Assembly (NCBI RefSeq): GCF_018143015.1
Contig: NC_054755.1
Span: 12,254,124-12,318,123, forward strand
DNA length: 64,000 bases
Source: Lytechinus variegatus
Taxonomy: Eukaryota; Echinodermata; Echinoidea; Temnopleuroida; Toxopneustidae
Direction of reading: 5' to 3'
Positions 21,723-35,200 of the stretch are shown here, piece by piece. The translations under genes were made by a program, and so were the position numbers. The notes under the pieces were generated by a model. It was not told where the DNA came from. It was given only the letters and a program-made list of their open reading frames with translations, and did not search any database. Each line of letters opens with the position of its first letter. Position 1 is the first letter of the stretch.

Positions 21723-22310
21723 TTACAAACAATGAAAATAAGTCATATCTGTCCATTGCGGCTTGGCCCTAGCATTGAAGATGACATATGACCCCACAAG
21801 AGCTAGTTTACTTATCTTGCGAATGGTGTCCTTACATACTCTACTATTTACAAGACGGAAAATCTTCTTAATCTGTTGTTTGTTTTCTTTAGTAATAACA
21901 CCTCGACTTCCAACTTCAAAACAAATCAACTGTGTTTTACAATTGGCTGCCCTAATGTCCTCATTCAGCTGTGCATATCGTTCTAGTTTCCTCACTCTAG
22001 CTCTTGGAATATTGGGCTCAAATGGTACTGTGAGCTCGGCCATCACTACTTTTGGTATATCTCTGAAGAATAGTACCAAGTCCGGCTTTTCAGTTGTCGG
22101 CATAATGTTAGGGGGAATCGTTCCCCCACCCACTCTAAAAAATCTGGAATCTGGAATATTATTTTTCTTGCTAGATGGTAGAGATGGCTCGGATCCTAGT
22201 TCCAACAACATGCCGTTACAGTTCTCCAGCAGAAGCGGGCCCAAGATCATAGAGAATTCTCGCGATGAAGGTTTGTGAAGAAAATAAGTATGGATAGGGT
22301 ATTTTCAGAA
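21723..22310 (-). pseudogene. Retroelement 3' remnant with endonuclease-like C-terminal domain
   Basis: Reverse-strand reading frame of about 190 residues, open at the 5' end. Its tokens HKPSSREFSMILGP, PDLVLFF, VVMAELTVPFEPN, RKLERYAQL and ICFEVGSRGV resemble the C-terminal segments of reverse-transcriptase polyproteins common in marine invertebrate genomes. The order P-D..E-L-T-V-P.. looks like a PD-(D/E)XK-type nuclease core. No reverse transcriptase domain is present upstream, so this is a 5'-truncated insertion. Family assignment is from memory. Confidence 0.55.
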
Positions 22311-22879
22311 TTGATAGCATTTGATAATCCTTTTTTGTTTTGATAAAGAGAAAATTCATGCTGATGTCAGTTTAGTTTTAAAGGTCTTGATGAGTACCAG
22401 AAAGGGGAGCTTAGAGCCATACATGTTTGGTTTCGAAGTACTGTAATTCATGTCGGCCATGGCTATGGGATTCAAAACTATAAGATGAAAGCGCATACAG
22501 CAGATTATGCAATGGATCAAATATGGTGCTTTGCCAACATAATCTACGATTCCTTGGATTATCCGTTGGCATATGAACACACTTTATGCCTATAAGAATG
22601 AGAAATATTTGTTGGCTTCACCATTATGTGATCCTGTCCCACGTGTGTACATTGATGCTAGTAGTGTAATAACTGAAATTCCCAGTGTATAAAAAGGGAA
22701 GAGAAAGGTTTTTCGAATTTTGTTTTCCTCCACTGGTTAATCATAAGGGCAAGTTTACAAAAAGCAATTTAATGTTTGTCAAAATAAATGAGTCAGGCCT
22801 ATTACTAACTATATCTAAAGTCTTTAATATTTGATTAAAAAAAATAAGCTCAATTTCAGTATTTATTTTCTCTCCGTAG

Positions 22880-23266
22880 AACAAGACATCCAATCATCAG
22901 ACCGAGGAGGACGACGCTCAAGAAGAAGAAAATCAACTCCAGACAGACAAATGTGGGAAGAAGGTGGAGCCATGGGTTACCAGGACAACCTCATGAACAG
23001 TGCCCTCATGATGGGCGGCAGCGGGGGCAGTCCCGTAATGCCAGGTCCAGATTTTGGTGGCCTGGCAGCGGGTTACCCGTTCCCCTTGGAGGGACAGGAC
23101 TACATGCAAGGCGGTCCCATGGGGGGCCAACCCATGATGCCTATGGGAGGATCATTGATGGGACCGCCCATGGGGGGGCCCATGGGCATGGGGGACCTGT
23201 CCGGTAATGGGCCCAGGAAACCGGTCCTGCACTTTGCTGATTTCACCCTCTTTCCACCGACAGTGC
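22880..23266 (+). CDS. ENOX1: ENOX exon, Arg/Gly/Met-rich N-terminal region
   Basis: Acceptor CTCTCCGTAG, donor GTAAGT. Encodes EQDIQSSDRGGRRSRRRK, then a Met/Gly/Pro-rich low-complexity part, then LHFADFTLFPP. The last segment matches the vertebrate CTLFPP just before the RRM. The first two bases belong to a codon begun in an unseen exon. Confidence 0.88.
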
Positions 23267-26200
23267 GTAAGTAATGGCTTTCATTTATTTCTACTTTGTC
23301 TGCTTCTCATATAATTCTAATACAGCATGGGCTAAATCCACCTGATCCAATTTTCACCTTGTCAGTTTATTTTGTTTTACTTTTTCAGATGAAAATTTGG
23401 TGTATAAAGAGTAAATTTACAACCATCTAGACCACGTCTGATCTAGACTATGTGTGTGACCAAGTGGATAGTAGTTGAAATGGATGTAACCTAAATGGAA
23501 ATAAGACAAAGTCCTAAATGGGCTAAATGGTGATTAGACCAAATGTTGTGAACAAAATTGGTTTGTACACCAATTAGGATTAGGCTATGTGCCCTGAGAC
23601 CAAATGGAAAGCAGACCATGTGTATGTGTAGACCAATCACAATGCACCATTGCTATGGCATTCTATTTTCTATTTATTGCTTTATTCCCTCTCATTCCTG
23701 CCCTCTCAAAGTTTGCCCCCAGGACATTTTTAGGCCACCGCACACCTTACGACCCGACTGGCTTGCGACTGGGTGAGGGGAGAAGAGTCGCAAGGCAGTC
23801 ATAAGTCTCGACACCGCACACCTTGCGACCCGATCTGCGACTCATGCATGCGCTTTTTGCTTTTTGGCATAGCATCTGAGAAATATTGCGCTTACTACTG
23901 CGTATGTGCGTTGTTTATCATATTATTCATAATGCAACTCTGCTGTCTGATTGGCTTGAGGTTGGGTTGAGCTTGCGATCCAGTCATAAGGATTCCACAT
24001 GTCAAATCCTTCCGATTTTGCTTGCGACTTGTCTCTGACCGGTCTGCGACGCGCAAGCTGACAAGAGCTGTGATGTCACATCTCCCCTCACCCAGTCGGC
24101 GTCCAGTCTGTCACCAGACATTGTGAGAAGCAATACAGATTTCTCTGTAAAGATACATCTTTTGTGCTCAGCCAATTAAACTACAATATACCAACATGTT
24201 CTAGTGCATTCGAATGTATGACTAGTGACTATTGCAGAAAGAGATGCTTCTAAGACACTACAAGTGGAAGACTAGAAAATTAATGGAGCGCGTAATGAAA
24301 CGCTTGGGAAGATATGCATTTGAATTTTTTTTCTTCAATTAAAAAAAATTAAATTAGAAATGAATATATCTTAAGGAGATAAAAGGTCTAAGTATTCCCA
24401 TGCGCAGTCTCTCTCATTTTCCCCCATATGTTCCATACACAGCTGCTTGTGCAATACAAATGTTTACTTACTCAATGCTAGTTGGCGCCCATCCCCATGA
24501 GCGAAATTGAGCATTTAAAAAAATCGCCAAAGTGTCCAGTCTTTCCCTTGTACTGTCTTTAGTTTTGTTTAAATGCAATACAAGAAATCTAGCGCAAGCC
24601 CCCGTTAATATGCATGTTTCATTGGCTGAATATCTTGTTGCATTTGCATCTATCAGCAACGGGCCCCAGTACATGCAATGTTGTGATGTTTGTGTCGAAG
24701 TGCCGTGGTGTAGCGGTTCTGACTCTCGCCTTGTAATCAGAGGGTCGTGTGTTCGAACCCCACCATGGCCTAGCGCCCTTTGGCAAGGCATCAATCCACA
24801 ATTTGCCACTCTCACCCAGGTGCTAATTGGGTACCGGTAGGAAACAACCGTCATTGTGGTTGGTTTAGCAAGTTTGCTCCTAACAGGCTGCTTGGAATGC
24901 TATGAATCCAGTGACAGGGTAATAATAATTGTGATTAGTGCTGTAGCTCGGATCACCTTCCGAACTGAATCCCGCCGGGTTGAGCTGGTTCGGTTCGGAA
25001 AATACGAACCGGGCTTCATTGCCAAGCTCTCTCAACCCGGAAAATTAACCCGAATGCTATACAACTTGTTTCCGTCATCGCGATTAAACTAAAAAGCCAT
25101 CTATTCACCTGCAACGCCTTTCAAATTTAGAGGCAGACTCAAGCCAAGCCTTACCGCTCATTCATAACTTTAAATAGGTCATCCGGTCCGTCCATGCATG
25201 ACGATTGGCCCTTGTACTTCTATGTAGCTGTGTTTTCTTCAGCCCGAGATAATCCAGAGAAAATCAATCTTTGCGAGCCACGTGCCCCTGCGCTGCCCGC
25301 CCTGCGTCTATTCTGTGTACATGTGGCTGTGCGGCTGCACTGTAAAATGTGTGTGTATTGTGTTTCCATACATACTAGTAGTGCACAGTGCATGTTGAAT
25401 GCGTGTGTATGGAATCATGTGATTGATCACCTGGTCAGGAATGGTTTCAAGCACTTGCTTGATCGAGGGCCCGGTTGTCATGTTGACATTAATCTTCTTG
25501 GTTTGTGAGCTACATGTAACTGTCATCGGAGGTGGCCATAAAGAAGTCCGAATGAGAATTATGTTTCCTTCGAGATGATTGTGATGACAAACAAATAACT
25601 TTTTTGTGCACGGGTGAAATATACTAATCTGTTCGCCCTCCCCCCCCCCCCTTGTGTGTGTGTTTTTTAAGGGGGAGGGGAGCGGACTGGACGAGTTCTG
25701 GTTAGTGTCGTGATGATTGCCAATTTTTATCTATTTTTGTAGTTATCTATTTATTCATTTATTTATTTACCACTTGTGGGATGGAACACCCTATCAGCAC
25801 ATGCTGTTTTTCGTAGGGGGCCAATATTAAGGCTTATAAAGTGTATAACAGTTTATTTCACGATTAACTGTTGGCTTCCATTTCAAAAGAAACCAAATGA
25901 ATGTAGTCCAAAAACATTCAACACATGAAAATGTCATCCAACTTTTATTTGATTTTGTCAGTGATAGCATGATGTAGCAATACACACTTATTTGACTGAG
26001 GCTAATTGTAAAAAGGCATACAAAGCAAGGAAATCAAATAGCTCCTTTTTAAAAACAAGTGAGGTCTCTTTCCCTTTGTTCAATGATCCAATCATCCCAC
26101 AGATGTCTCTTTCATCAAAATAAACATTCTCATTCACTATCGACTTTTTTGGTTTCGATGTTGTGCCCGGAAGTAACTAAAATCCCCCACCCCCCTCCCC

Positions 26201-29200
26201 TGCGTTACAATGGTACATTTACGGCTTCTGTTTATTTAAAGTGTGACGGAGTGAAGAAAGCAATGGATATTGAAATCAAGAATTTGAGAGAGCGAGATGT
26301 GAGGGTAAGAGGGGAGAAAAATTCATTATCATGCAAAGTTTTAAAATTTGTACAAGAATGTTTTGAAAGAAACTGAAGAAAAAGAAGACCAGGCAAGATT
26401 TCAAAAGATATATGAATGTTATTCCATCTCATTTTATTTTGATATTGTGGAGAATATTGCAACAAAATGAACAAATAAATATTACCTATACAAAAGAAAT
26501 AGGAATACATGTTGAAAATTAATGGGATTCTTTCTTTCTCCAGAGCGAAAGATGAAAAGTATACAATATATCCCAATGCTCTTCCTCGTCTTATTTTTTT
26601 TCAAACTATATTTCAATCATTTTGTGATTGGTTTAGTTCATTGACTTAATTCACGATGAAAAATCCCCTTTCCAATTTTCTGATCACTAATAGCTATTAA
26701 TAAAGTATTGAAGTACCCCAAAAGCCAAAACCCATTTCTAATCAACTTTGTCTTCATTCCACTGGAATTTCCATCGCCCTTGTTTATAATTTATTGACAA
26801 AAACAATGTCTGGAGAGTATCTGGAATTAGGTCACCGCGAAGAATAATTTCGACAGCCCGGTATTATAAACAATGTGGTTTCGGCTTTCACACATTCCAA
26901 GCATGTTGGTCTTTCATTCGCTTTCACACATTCCAAGTATGTTGGTCTTTCATTCAAGACCATGTGCTTACGGCCAGAGAGTGACTCCTGTAATTGACAG
27001 ATGAATGAACCAATCACAGCTCGCAAAGACTAAAGTTAACCGTTATTGGGTGTGTTGGTGCGATCACGGATGGGAGTGGTCGTATTTCTACTGGCCTAGC
27101 GCTCAGCCAATGGCTGATGAACGGAGATGCTACGTACACGTACGTTGGACTATCATAGCGAGGGCCAGGGCGGGAGCACAGGTGCGCAGCTGATGAGGAA
27201 AAAAGTCGAATACGGTGTTGACAGTATACATGTAGTAGAGAGTTTGATGATAGATTAATTATCAAGACAGAGTATTGGCATGTGGCGTATAAACAAAAGA
27301 TAAGATTTTCGGGCGTGTGTTTTCTTTTGAGGACAAGGTCAGAGGGGTGATGTCAGCCACAGTAGTTACTGTCAAAAAGGTCAAAACATTACATTTTTTG
27401 CACAACGCACATCAAATTAAACTGGTCCGGGTTACCGAACCGAACCGAGACGGACTTTGATTCTTATAAAATATCCGAGCCGATTTCGGGCCGAGTTGAA
27501 GGCTCCGAGCTACAGCCCTAATTGTGAAGCACTTTGAACAGTCGTAGATTGATAAAGCACTATATAAATGCCAATTATTATTATTATTTGTTTTGTAGAG
27601 ATGAGTAATAGTCCAGTAGACAGCCCCTTAGGACATACATGTACATGAGCTAGGGCCTACTAAGGTTATAACTTGTTCAAATGCAAGTCTCTTATATTGC
27701 GGTATACAGACCAGGGTCCACCGCCAGTTGGAGAGCGCCCTCTAGGGTGCAAGACCATCTTCGTCGGCGGTCAGCCTGAGAACATGACGGTGGACATGTT
27801 GCTTGAACTCTTCACCAAACACGGCGGAGAGGTCATCAACATCCGACAAGGAAAGAGAAACTTCTGCCACGTTCGCTTCAAGGAAGAGATGTCCATAGAC
27901 AAGGCCATGTTTGTTTCAGGTGAGTTGGCATGATTGCTTTCAATCAGTCCCAATTTTGCCTTAGAAAACTGTTATTATATTACAGGTGGGTGATAAAGGA
28001 TTGTTGTCCTGATCAATATGACAATTCTTTTTTTTTTGTCATTTGTTGAAACTGATAAAAGTCTTAATTTTCCTTTTCCAAGGTCTGTAGAGCTGATTTT
28101 TATTTTCTTTCTATAGTTGCAGTTTATACTAAAGTATATCCCATTTATCAAGACCTCAATCTGCTTCAAGTGATACACACGTGTAAAACTTAGTTCTGAA
28201 GTATGACCCATCCCTGTATTCATTCCTGTATAGACTGCCCCTCGTTTAAATTAAAAAGCACATGTTAATACCATAAAAAACTTATTCTTATCCTCTGTTC
28301 AGATTTGAAATATCCAACAGGGAAAAGTGACTCTGATATTTGAATGTGGCTTAGTCATGATACTTTAGACACTCTCTGATAATCAAACTCAATTTAAGTA
28401 ACTATGATCATTGTAGTACCTGTATCCCCAAATGAGATATTGTACAGTATAGGTCATATCTCCCTGTTCACTCAAGTTTATGAGAAATAACATTTTCTGC
28501 CAACTATTCTTTATATCCTGATTTGTTTTGTATCATCTATATTTCCCAAATTAAATGACGACGATAGTAATGACAGCTGCACCCGGGTCGAGTTCAGCAC
28601 TGTGTAGATGAAATTATTGCTAAAGGAAATATTGATGCCATGGAAGGAATACATACCCATGTCACTCTGATTGAAGGTCAAAATCAGGGGTACATTTCAT
28701 AAAGAGTTACAAATAATGTAATAATGCAGCCAATCACAATCAAGGTTTCCATGGTAGTTACAACAATGGCAAAGATACCACAGAACTTTGTAAATCTTAG
28801 TGAATTGAGTTTCAGAGCCTCAATGCCAAGACACTGCATGAATAGACCCTTTAATAGATGATGATCTAACCTCTTTCATCATCCAGGCTACAGAGTGCGG
28901 ATTGGTGCAAACATCGACCCACCCAACAACGGCCGTCTTCGGTTAGACTTTGCAGAGAATCGTGACGACCAGTACGAGTTTGAATGTGATCAGCGGCGCA
29001 GGGCCAGAGAGGCAAGGCATGCTAGTAAAACAAACATTGTTGTACCAGAGGAACCGGCCGTCACACCGAGGTACTCACACATTGAGAGCTCCAACCTGCT
29101 TGCAAAAGTCAAAGGTATGAACAAAAATCATTATCATTTAATGATAGTGATTTGCACTTTTATCCCACTTGTATCTTATCTTGATGCTCTCAATGTGTGA

Positions 29201-32200
29201 CATTACTCTCGTCATAGACGAGCCGCCAAAGTAATTTGTGCTTATATCGGGTACCCATTAACACCTGGGTGGAGAGTGGCAAATGTAGATAAGTGTCTTG
29301 CATAAGGATATTTTAACCCTGGATCTCTTGTTTTAAAGTCCGGGGACTTGTCCAGTCATCCTGAACACTTGGCTTGTAACATTTAGGCTGCAATCACTTG
29401 TATATGTACAGTTAAGTGAAACCAAGTTGATTGCAAAACCATGTTATAAATGTTCCTGATCAATTGTGAATTGGTATCCATGTATTGATAGACCATCTAC
29501 CTATAGAAATATGTTTTATTTGACAGAATTTGGAATTGATAAATAAAAATAAGGATACATCGATGATTTTTGTATAATCCCCCGGGCTATTAGGGTTAGA
29601 TTTATGAAATTGACTCGATCAAATTGCATTTAAATATCTGTACACTGCAAACCTACATATTAATTTCTGTGGTACTCAACATAAATAAGCTTTGAAAATG
29701 AATGTGACATTTGGAATATGTTTGATTCAGGAAAATAATTACACAGGGGCTCGAGGCGATATAACCCCCAAAATGATCTAAAGAGTTGCAGAAAACCCTG
29801 TTCACTTCAATGTTAAAGCTTATGCAATGTTGGAGATCTACGCAGTAAGTTGTGAAAAGTAGCCCCCCAAAATGTATATTTTTTTGGCATGGTGTGAAAT
29901 ATTTATCAATTTCTACTACCAGATGGTGAGACATTCCCTCAAGCCGCTAACATGCTCATCACTTGGCTAGAGAGAGGGGAGTGTGACAAGAGAAATTCAA
30001 CTCAGTTCTACAACTTGGTCAAGTCGGCACACATGTGAGTAAAAGCCGTTTGTTGGTAAATTATTTTCAATCTATTAAAGGCTTCTTGTCGTGCATTGGC
30101 CTACTAACAATGATTCAGGCTATTGTCTAGTTTTGTTCATGTTTAGCGGTATTGCAAATGGAGCAAAAAGATAGGGGGAGCCCCCCAAAATGAAAAAAAA
30201 ATATAGAATTAATTTCAATCCATTAAAGACTTCTTGTCGTGAATTGGCCTACTAACAATGATTTAGGCCATTAGTTGTCTAGTTTTGTCCATTTTTATCA
30301 GTATTGCAAATGAAGCAAAAACATAGGGGGAGGGGTGTAGTGTGGGAATTGTGTGGCAGTTCACAGCAGCTTGAATGTAAGGTTCAAAATTGCCTATTCG
30401 TGGGGTGGATTGGCATTGGATGAGCCAACAATGACGATAGCATGACTTAAAAGTTGATCTCAGGGGATGTGCACTACTGCATATTGGTCAATAAGATTAA
30501 TCATGAGATGTGACCTTTAGTCAGATTTAATCTGTGAAACTCCCATAGATGTGATGGTGCTTACAAACAAACTTTTCACTCTCACTTCTGTGAAACTCCC
30601 ATAGATGTTATGGTGCTTACAAACAAACTTTTCACTCTCACTTCTGTGAAACTCCCATAGATGTTATGGTGCTTACAAACAAACATTCCACTCTAACTTT
30701 CAGCTTGTTTTTCCAATATTCAAAATCATCGAGACGTAATTTGTAATTATGATTAGCTGAGCATGGAGCTCAGTTGCCATGGTAGCAGACATAATGGCAA
30801 AAATACCATACACGTACATGTAGCTCTCTATGAAATGGGCCCCATTGATATATTTCATCTACGATATTTACATTAAAAGTTTTTTCATCTCCTTTTGTTC
30901 TCATCAGGCATGTGAGACGGCTGATTGGTGAGAAAGCTCAGTGTGACCTGAACCTCAATCAGATACAACAGCAGTTCAGGATGCAGGTCATTGGCCTCAT
31001 TACACAATGTAAGTCACACTCTGAGGTTATCTTGCGCAATCGTATCTGCAACAATAGTTCAATTTATTTACTGTGTATTGAGTCATCCTTGGATATTACC
31101 CCCTCGCCCCGCACCACCTGACAACAAAATTTGATCACCCTCTTCATGATCAATCCAACAGTTCACTTCATGAAAGAAATGATATGTGATTGGACGCACA
31201 GTCTGTGGCGGCTTGGAAGTTCAAGGAGATCATTAGATTTGAGTGAAGTAAATCATTGCTCATCAGAAACCCTAACTCAAAAACTTTGTCCCCTCCCCTC
31301 CCTGCCCCGGGCCCCCATGAAATTTAATGTTTTAAGGTGAATTATAATTGTGTTTTATGTTACTGTACATGTAGCTTTACATGTAGTTGAAGGTAAGTAT
31401 AATAGTTCTTAAGAAGGAAGTACACCATATTATTTTTAAACTATAAATTGTAAGTTATGTCACAAATCAGTGGAAATGTGTGATTCTGTTGTTTTTTAAG
31501 AGCACCAAATTGACCAATAGGGGGAAATATAAAAAAAAGAAAAAGAAAGGAAAATCAAACCAAAAGTTCTACTTTTGGAGGATTGTTTACTGATAGAGTT
31601 TTTCGGATAATTGTTTTTTTAAAGAAATGACACAATGGTATTACCATTATTTAGTGAAATAAAAAAAATATTTAGAAAATGCTTTTCTTTAGGTTTTGAA
31701 ATTTTGTTGATTAGACCTCATTGTACACTTTTACTTATTTGAAGTCTGGCTGTGTATGTGGTAAGAAATAATTCTTTTTTAGGAATTCCTTTTTTAATTT
31801 GATGGTAATTACTTACTATATGACAGAACTTTCTGTGGAGCTGCCAATACTTCTTGGAAATTCTATGCAAGGAGTCTAAGGAATTCTTAAGTTTATGTTG
31901 ATGAAGCTTTCTTTCTGATGTGCACTTTTGAGAAGATTATATTCTGGTAAGAGATGTTAAAAGGCTGCCAAAAGAAGAGATTATTCAGAAATTTAGAAAT
32001 ATGGTGATATGTTGGTCAATGTGTTTAATTTATTAGATTTAAAGATAAAGCAACTGACCAAACTAACACTGTCTCTCTGAAATTCTGACTATTACCTTCT
32101 GTGGCCTATGCATCATAAAAAGCAACAGGATAGAAAATATTGCCATATTCTTGGCGCTCTATGTTATCTATTTTACCTCTTCCTCCTTGGCCGTCTGTCC

Positions 32201-35200
32201 GTGATGATGCGTAGACACGCTGATCGAGCAGGTATTAATGAGTGCATGTAAGCAGAAGGTCTGGGATCATTTTACCAAGGCACAACGGAAAAACATTGAA
32301 GGCTGGAAGCAACAGACTAAGGTAGGTGCCAGGCAGGGGGCAGGTCTTGAGTACTCAAGTCATATTTCTGATTGGTTGAATTATTTGCTGTCATGTGACT
32401 GCATTTTGTGGATTTGCCTTGAAAACTTTGAGGCAGAGCCCTAATGATTATGCAAGATCAGCAAAAGAAACAGAAGAAAAAAAATCTGCACATATGGTGC
32501 CAATTCTTATTGCATTCTTATTGCATCAATATCTTCTGTTCAATGATTTAAATTTTTTTATAGGAAAATAATCAGTGGTATCGTTGGATTGGTAACACAA
32601 TGATACTTTGATATTGCTGTTTTTCTGCACAGCTGGTAAATACTCAAGTTTTGAGACATTCCTAATCAAGCTCTACTGAGTTTGAAACATTCAATGGAAA
32701 AATGTAACAGTGAAATGTAGCACTGCTCAGTGTCTTTCCTGCATCCCTCAATGTTCTTTCTATGTTGAAATGAGGAAAAGGACGCTGAGTGGGACATGGT
32801 TTAAAATTTTGTTAGAATTCCTTATTCTTTTTTGATGGGTGATCAATGTTATTTTTCTTCAAGACTTTGTCTAAATTGTAGTGGTTAACATCGTCTATTC
32901 TGAGTAAGTAAAGCAGGCAAATGCATAATCTTAAAATTCTGTAACAAAGGAAGTCAAGGACGGGTAGTATTGAACCGCAGGTACAATTATTGGATGGATT
33001 GATCATCACTGTCGTGGTACTCAGAGGTCAAAGGTCAAAGGATGATGGGAAACCTTAAAGCCGTAAGAAATGAAAGTGTGTTGGAAAGCCTTGCGGTGAA
33101 ACATATCGTAGAGCCAAGCAGTGAAACCGGACATTGACACCTGGGATAACAACCAGGGAAGAGGTACAAAGTTGAAAGGTCAAAGGGTAAAGTATGGCCA
33201 TGTTATCATGGTGCCCAATGGAAGCTCTATAAAAGGTAGACTTGTTATAGTACAGGCAAACAAGAGAAGTTCCCTGAGTACCTTGAAGAAAATGCAACAC
33301 CCTGTCACAGCAGTGGAGGTGGCATAGAGGTTGTGGGTCAAAAGGTAAAGTGGGGTCATATCATCAGGTCACAGTACTTCCTATAGGATCTTGCATCACC
33401 TTGTCACACCAATGAAAGCTTCTCAGACGTCGGTAAAGTGGGGTCATGAGGTCACATTGATAAATGGAGACTATATAAAAGGTATACTTTCACAGTAAAG
33501 GCAAGCAATTGAAGAACACACATTGCCATAGCCATGGAGGAGGTTCAGAGGTCATGGCACAAATGGTAAAGTGAGGTCAGGTCAAGAGGTCATGATGGTG
33601 AATGGAGGCTCCATAAAGGTAGATTGCCCACAGTAAAGGCAAACAGGTGAAGCTCTATTGAAGAAGACAACATGCTATCTCAGCAATGGAGGAGGCTCCA
33701 ATGTCAAGGGCCAAGTAGTAAAGTGAGGTCGTGCCATGAAGTCACGTTGATGAAAGGAGACTGCAAGGTACATAAAAGGTAGACTGATCAGAAAAGAAGG
33801 TTCCTGGATCTCATGAAGAACAAACAACCACCCTATCACAGCAATGGAAAAGGCCAAGAGTTCATGGGTCAAAAGGTAAAGCAGGCTCTTGTCATCAGGT
33901 TATGTTAATGAATGCAGACTAAATTATTTAAGAGGTAGACTGGTCACAGAAGAGGCAAACAAGACAAGCACCCTCTAGGAACTTAAATCACCCTATCACA
34001 ACAATGGAGGAGACTCGAAGGTCATGGGTCAAATGGTAAAGTGAGGTCATGTCATGTTGACATGGTTTATTCTGGATAGAGACTACAAGGTAGACGGGTC
34101 ACATTAGAGGCAGACAAGCCAAGCTTACTTGAAGGTTATACCATCAAACCTTCTGCAGGACAGCTGTAAAGGAACATTCATGTCAGTCTGGAGGTCAAAG
34201 GCTACAGGTTGGTGTGAATAATACCTTGGTCACATTTGTTCTACGGCGTATGACGAGTCGAAAACAGTTGTTTTATTCATTTTTACTAAAACCACCTATA
34301 TGTAGCTTGTACAAATATATGTTAAAACGGCTGATTTCGACTTGCCATATGGCCGCCGTAGAACAAATGTGACCAAGGTATTAGTTTGCAGTGAAAAAAA
34401 AACGATGGTATTTTATGAGCTGCTGGACAGGTAATGCTTGAGGAAGTCATTAACACAAGAAAAAAAAAAGTTGGTACTATAACAGTTGCTAGAAGCACTG
34501 GAAGGTATATGACCTGGATTTAAGCTATTATATGTAGGTTTGTTGTTCCAATCAAGTTAGGTATTATAATATGAAATGTGGTCTTACAATAGTCCTTTTA
34601 AACCTGCTTTTCAGAAAAGCAGGCCAGACCTTCAGGGTTAAATGCTCATTAACCTCGGTAAGAGTGAAATGGTTGTATCAGATAGCAGTTGTAGCATGTT
34701 ATATTGACGGTTTATGATAATAACAATAATGATAAAATAGGATTTGTATAGCTCATGGCACCTCACTAGGTGCTCAAGGTGCTCCTATATTATCCTGGCT
34801 AAGCTAGTCTACCGATTCCGGTGCGCACAGCTTTTTGAGCAATTACTTCCTGCCAGTGCCCATTTACCTCACCTAGGATGAGTGCAGCACAATCTTGCTG
34901 AAGGAAAACATGTCATGGCTTGGAATCGAACCCACGTCCTTCAGATTGAAAGATGAGAGTCTTAACCACTAGACCACGATGCCCCCACATAATTTGCAGA
35001 TGGTGCAAGGGTTGTTATAGGGTTGACAAAATTTGATGAGACAGTGATTTTCACTTAGGGGGTGTTGCAAGAAAATATTTGCGATCAATCCCAAATATTC
35101 TGTTGCAATTTTACAATTGATAGACCAGTTTCAGCTGCAGCAAATCAGATTACATTCCTTGTTTCAAGAAACAGTTCAGGAATCAATCACAAATTAACAA

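Larger units (their letters stand above)
13055..22879. other. Transposon-rich interval between TMEM254 and the first ENOX exon seen
   Basis: No conserved cellular gene found. In order it holds GA/G-rich and TA microsatellites (13063-13490), an inverted transposon pair with nested insertions (14021-16787), a hAT-like element (17486-18897), two diverged copies of a 515-bp unit (18924, 19990), an AGGTCA-rich minisatellite (20520-21490) and a retroelement remnant (21723-22310). The ENOX promoter and first exon(s) may lie here but were not recognised. Confidence 0.6.

Noticed and set aside
21763..22278. 171-residue + strand ORF opposite the retroelement fragment
   Set aside because: It is the antisense shadow; only the reverse strand shows family-like residues.
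22831..22879. ENOX translation starting at an in-frame ATG upstream of exon 22880
   Set aside because: The segment reads NKLNFSIYFLS from a typical pyrimidine-rich intron end and a TCCGTAG acceptor follows; it is intron.
24702..24771. Functional tRNA-Thr gene
   Set aside because: The acceptor arms pair, but the anticodon arm is poor and a SINE body follows directly; it is a SINE head.
30531..30696. CRISPR-like direct repeats
   Set aside because: The three units are contiguous with a 56-bp period and no unique spacers, in an intron of an animal gene.
34910..34987. Functional tRNA-Glu gene on the reverse strand
   Set aside because: A and B boxes are present, but the arms do not fold cleanly and a SINE body follows.
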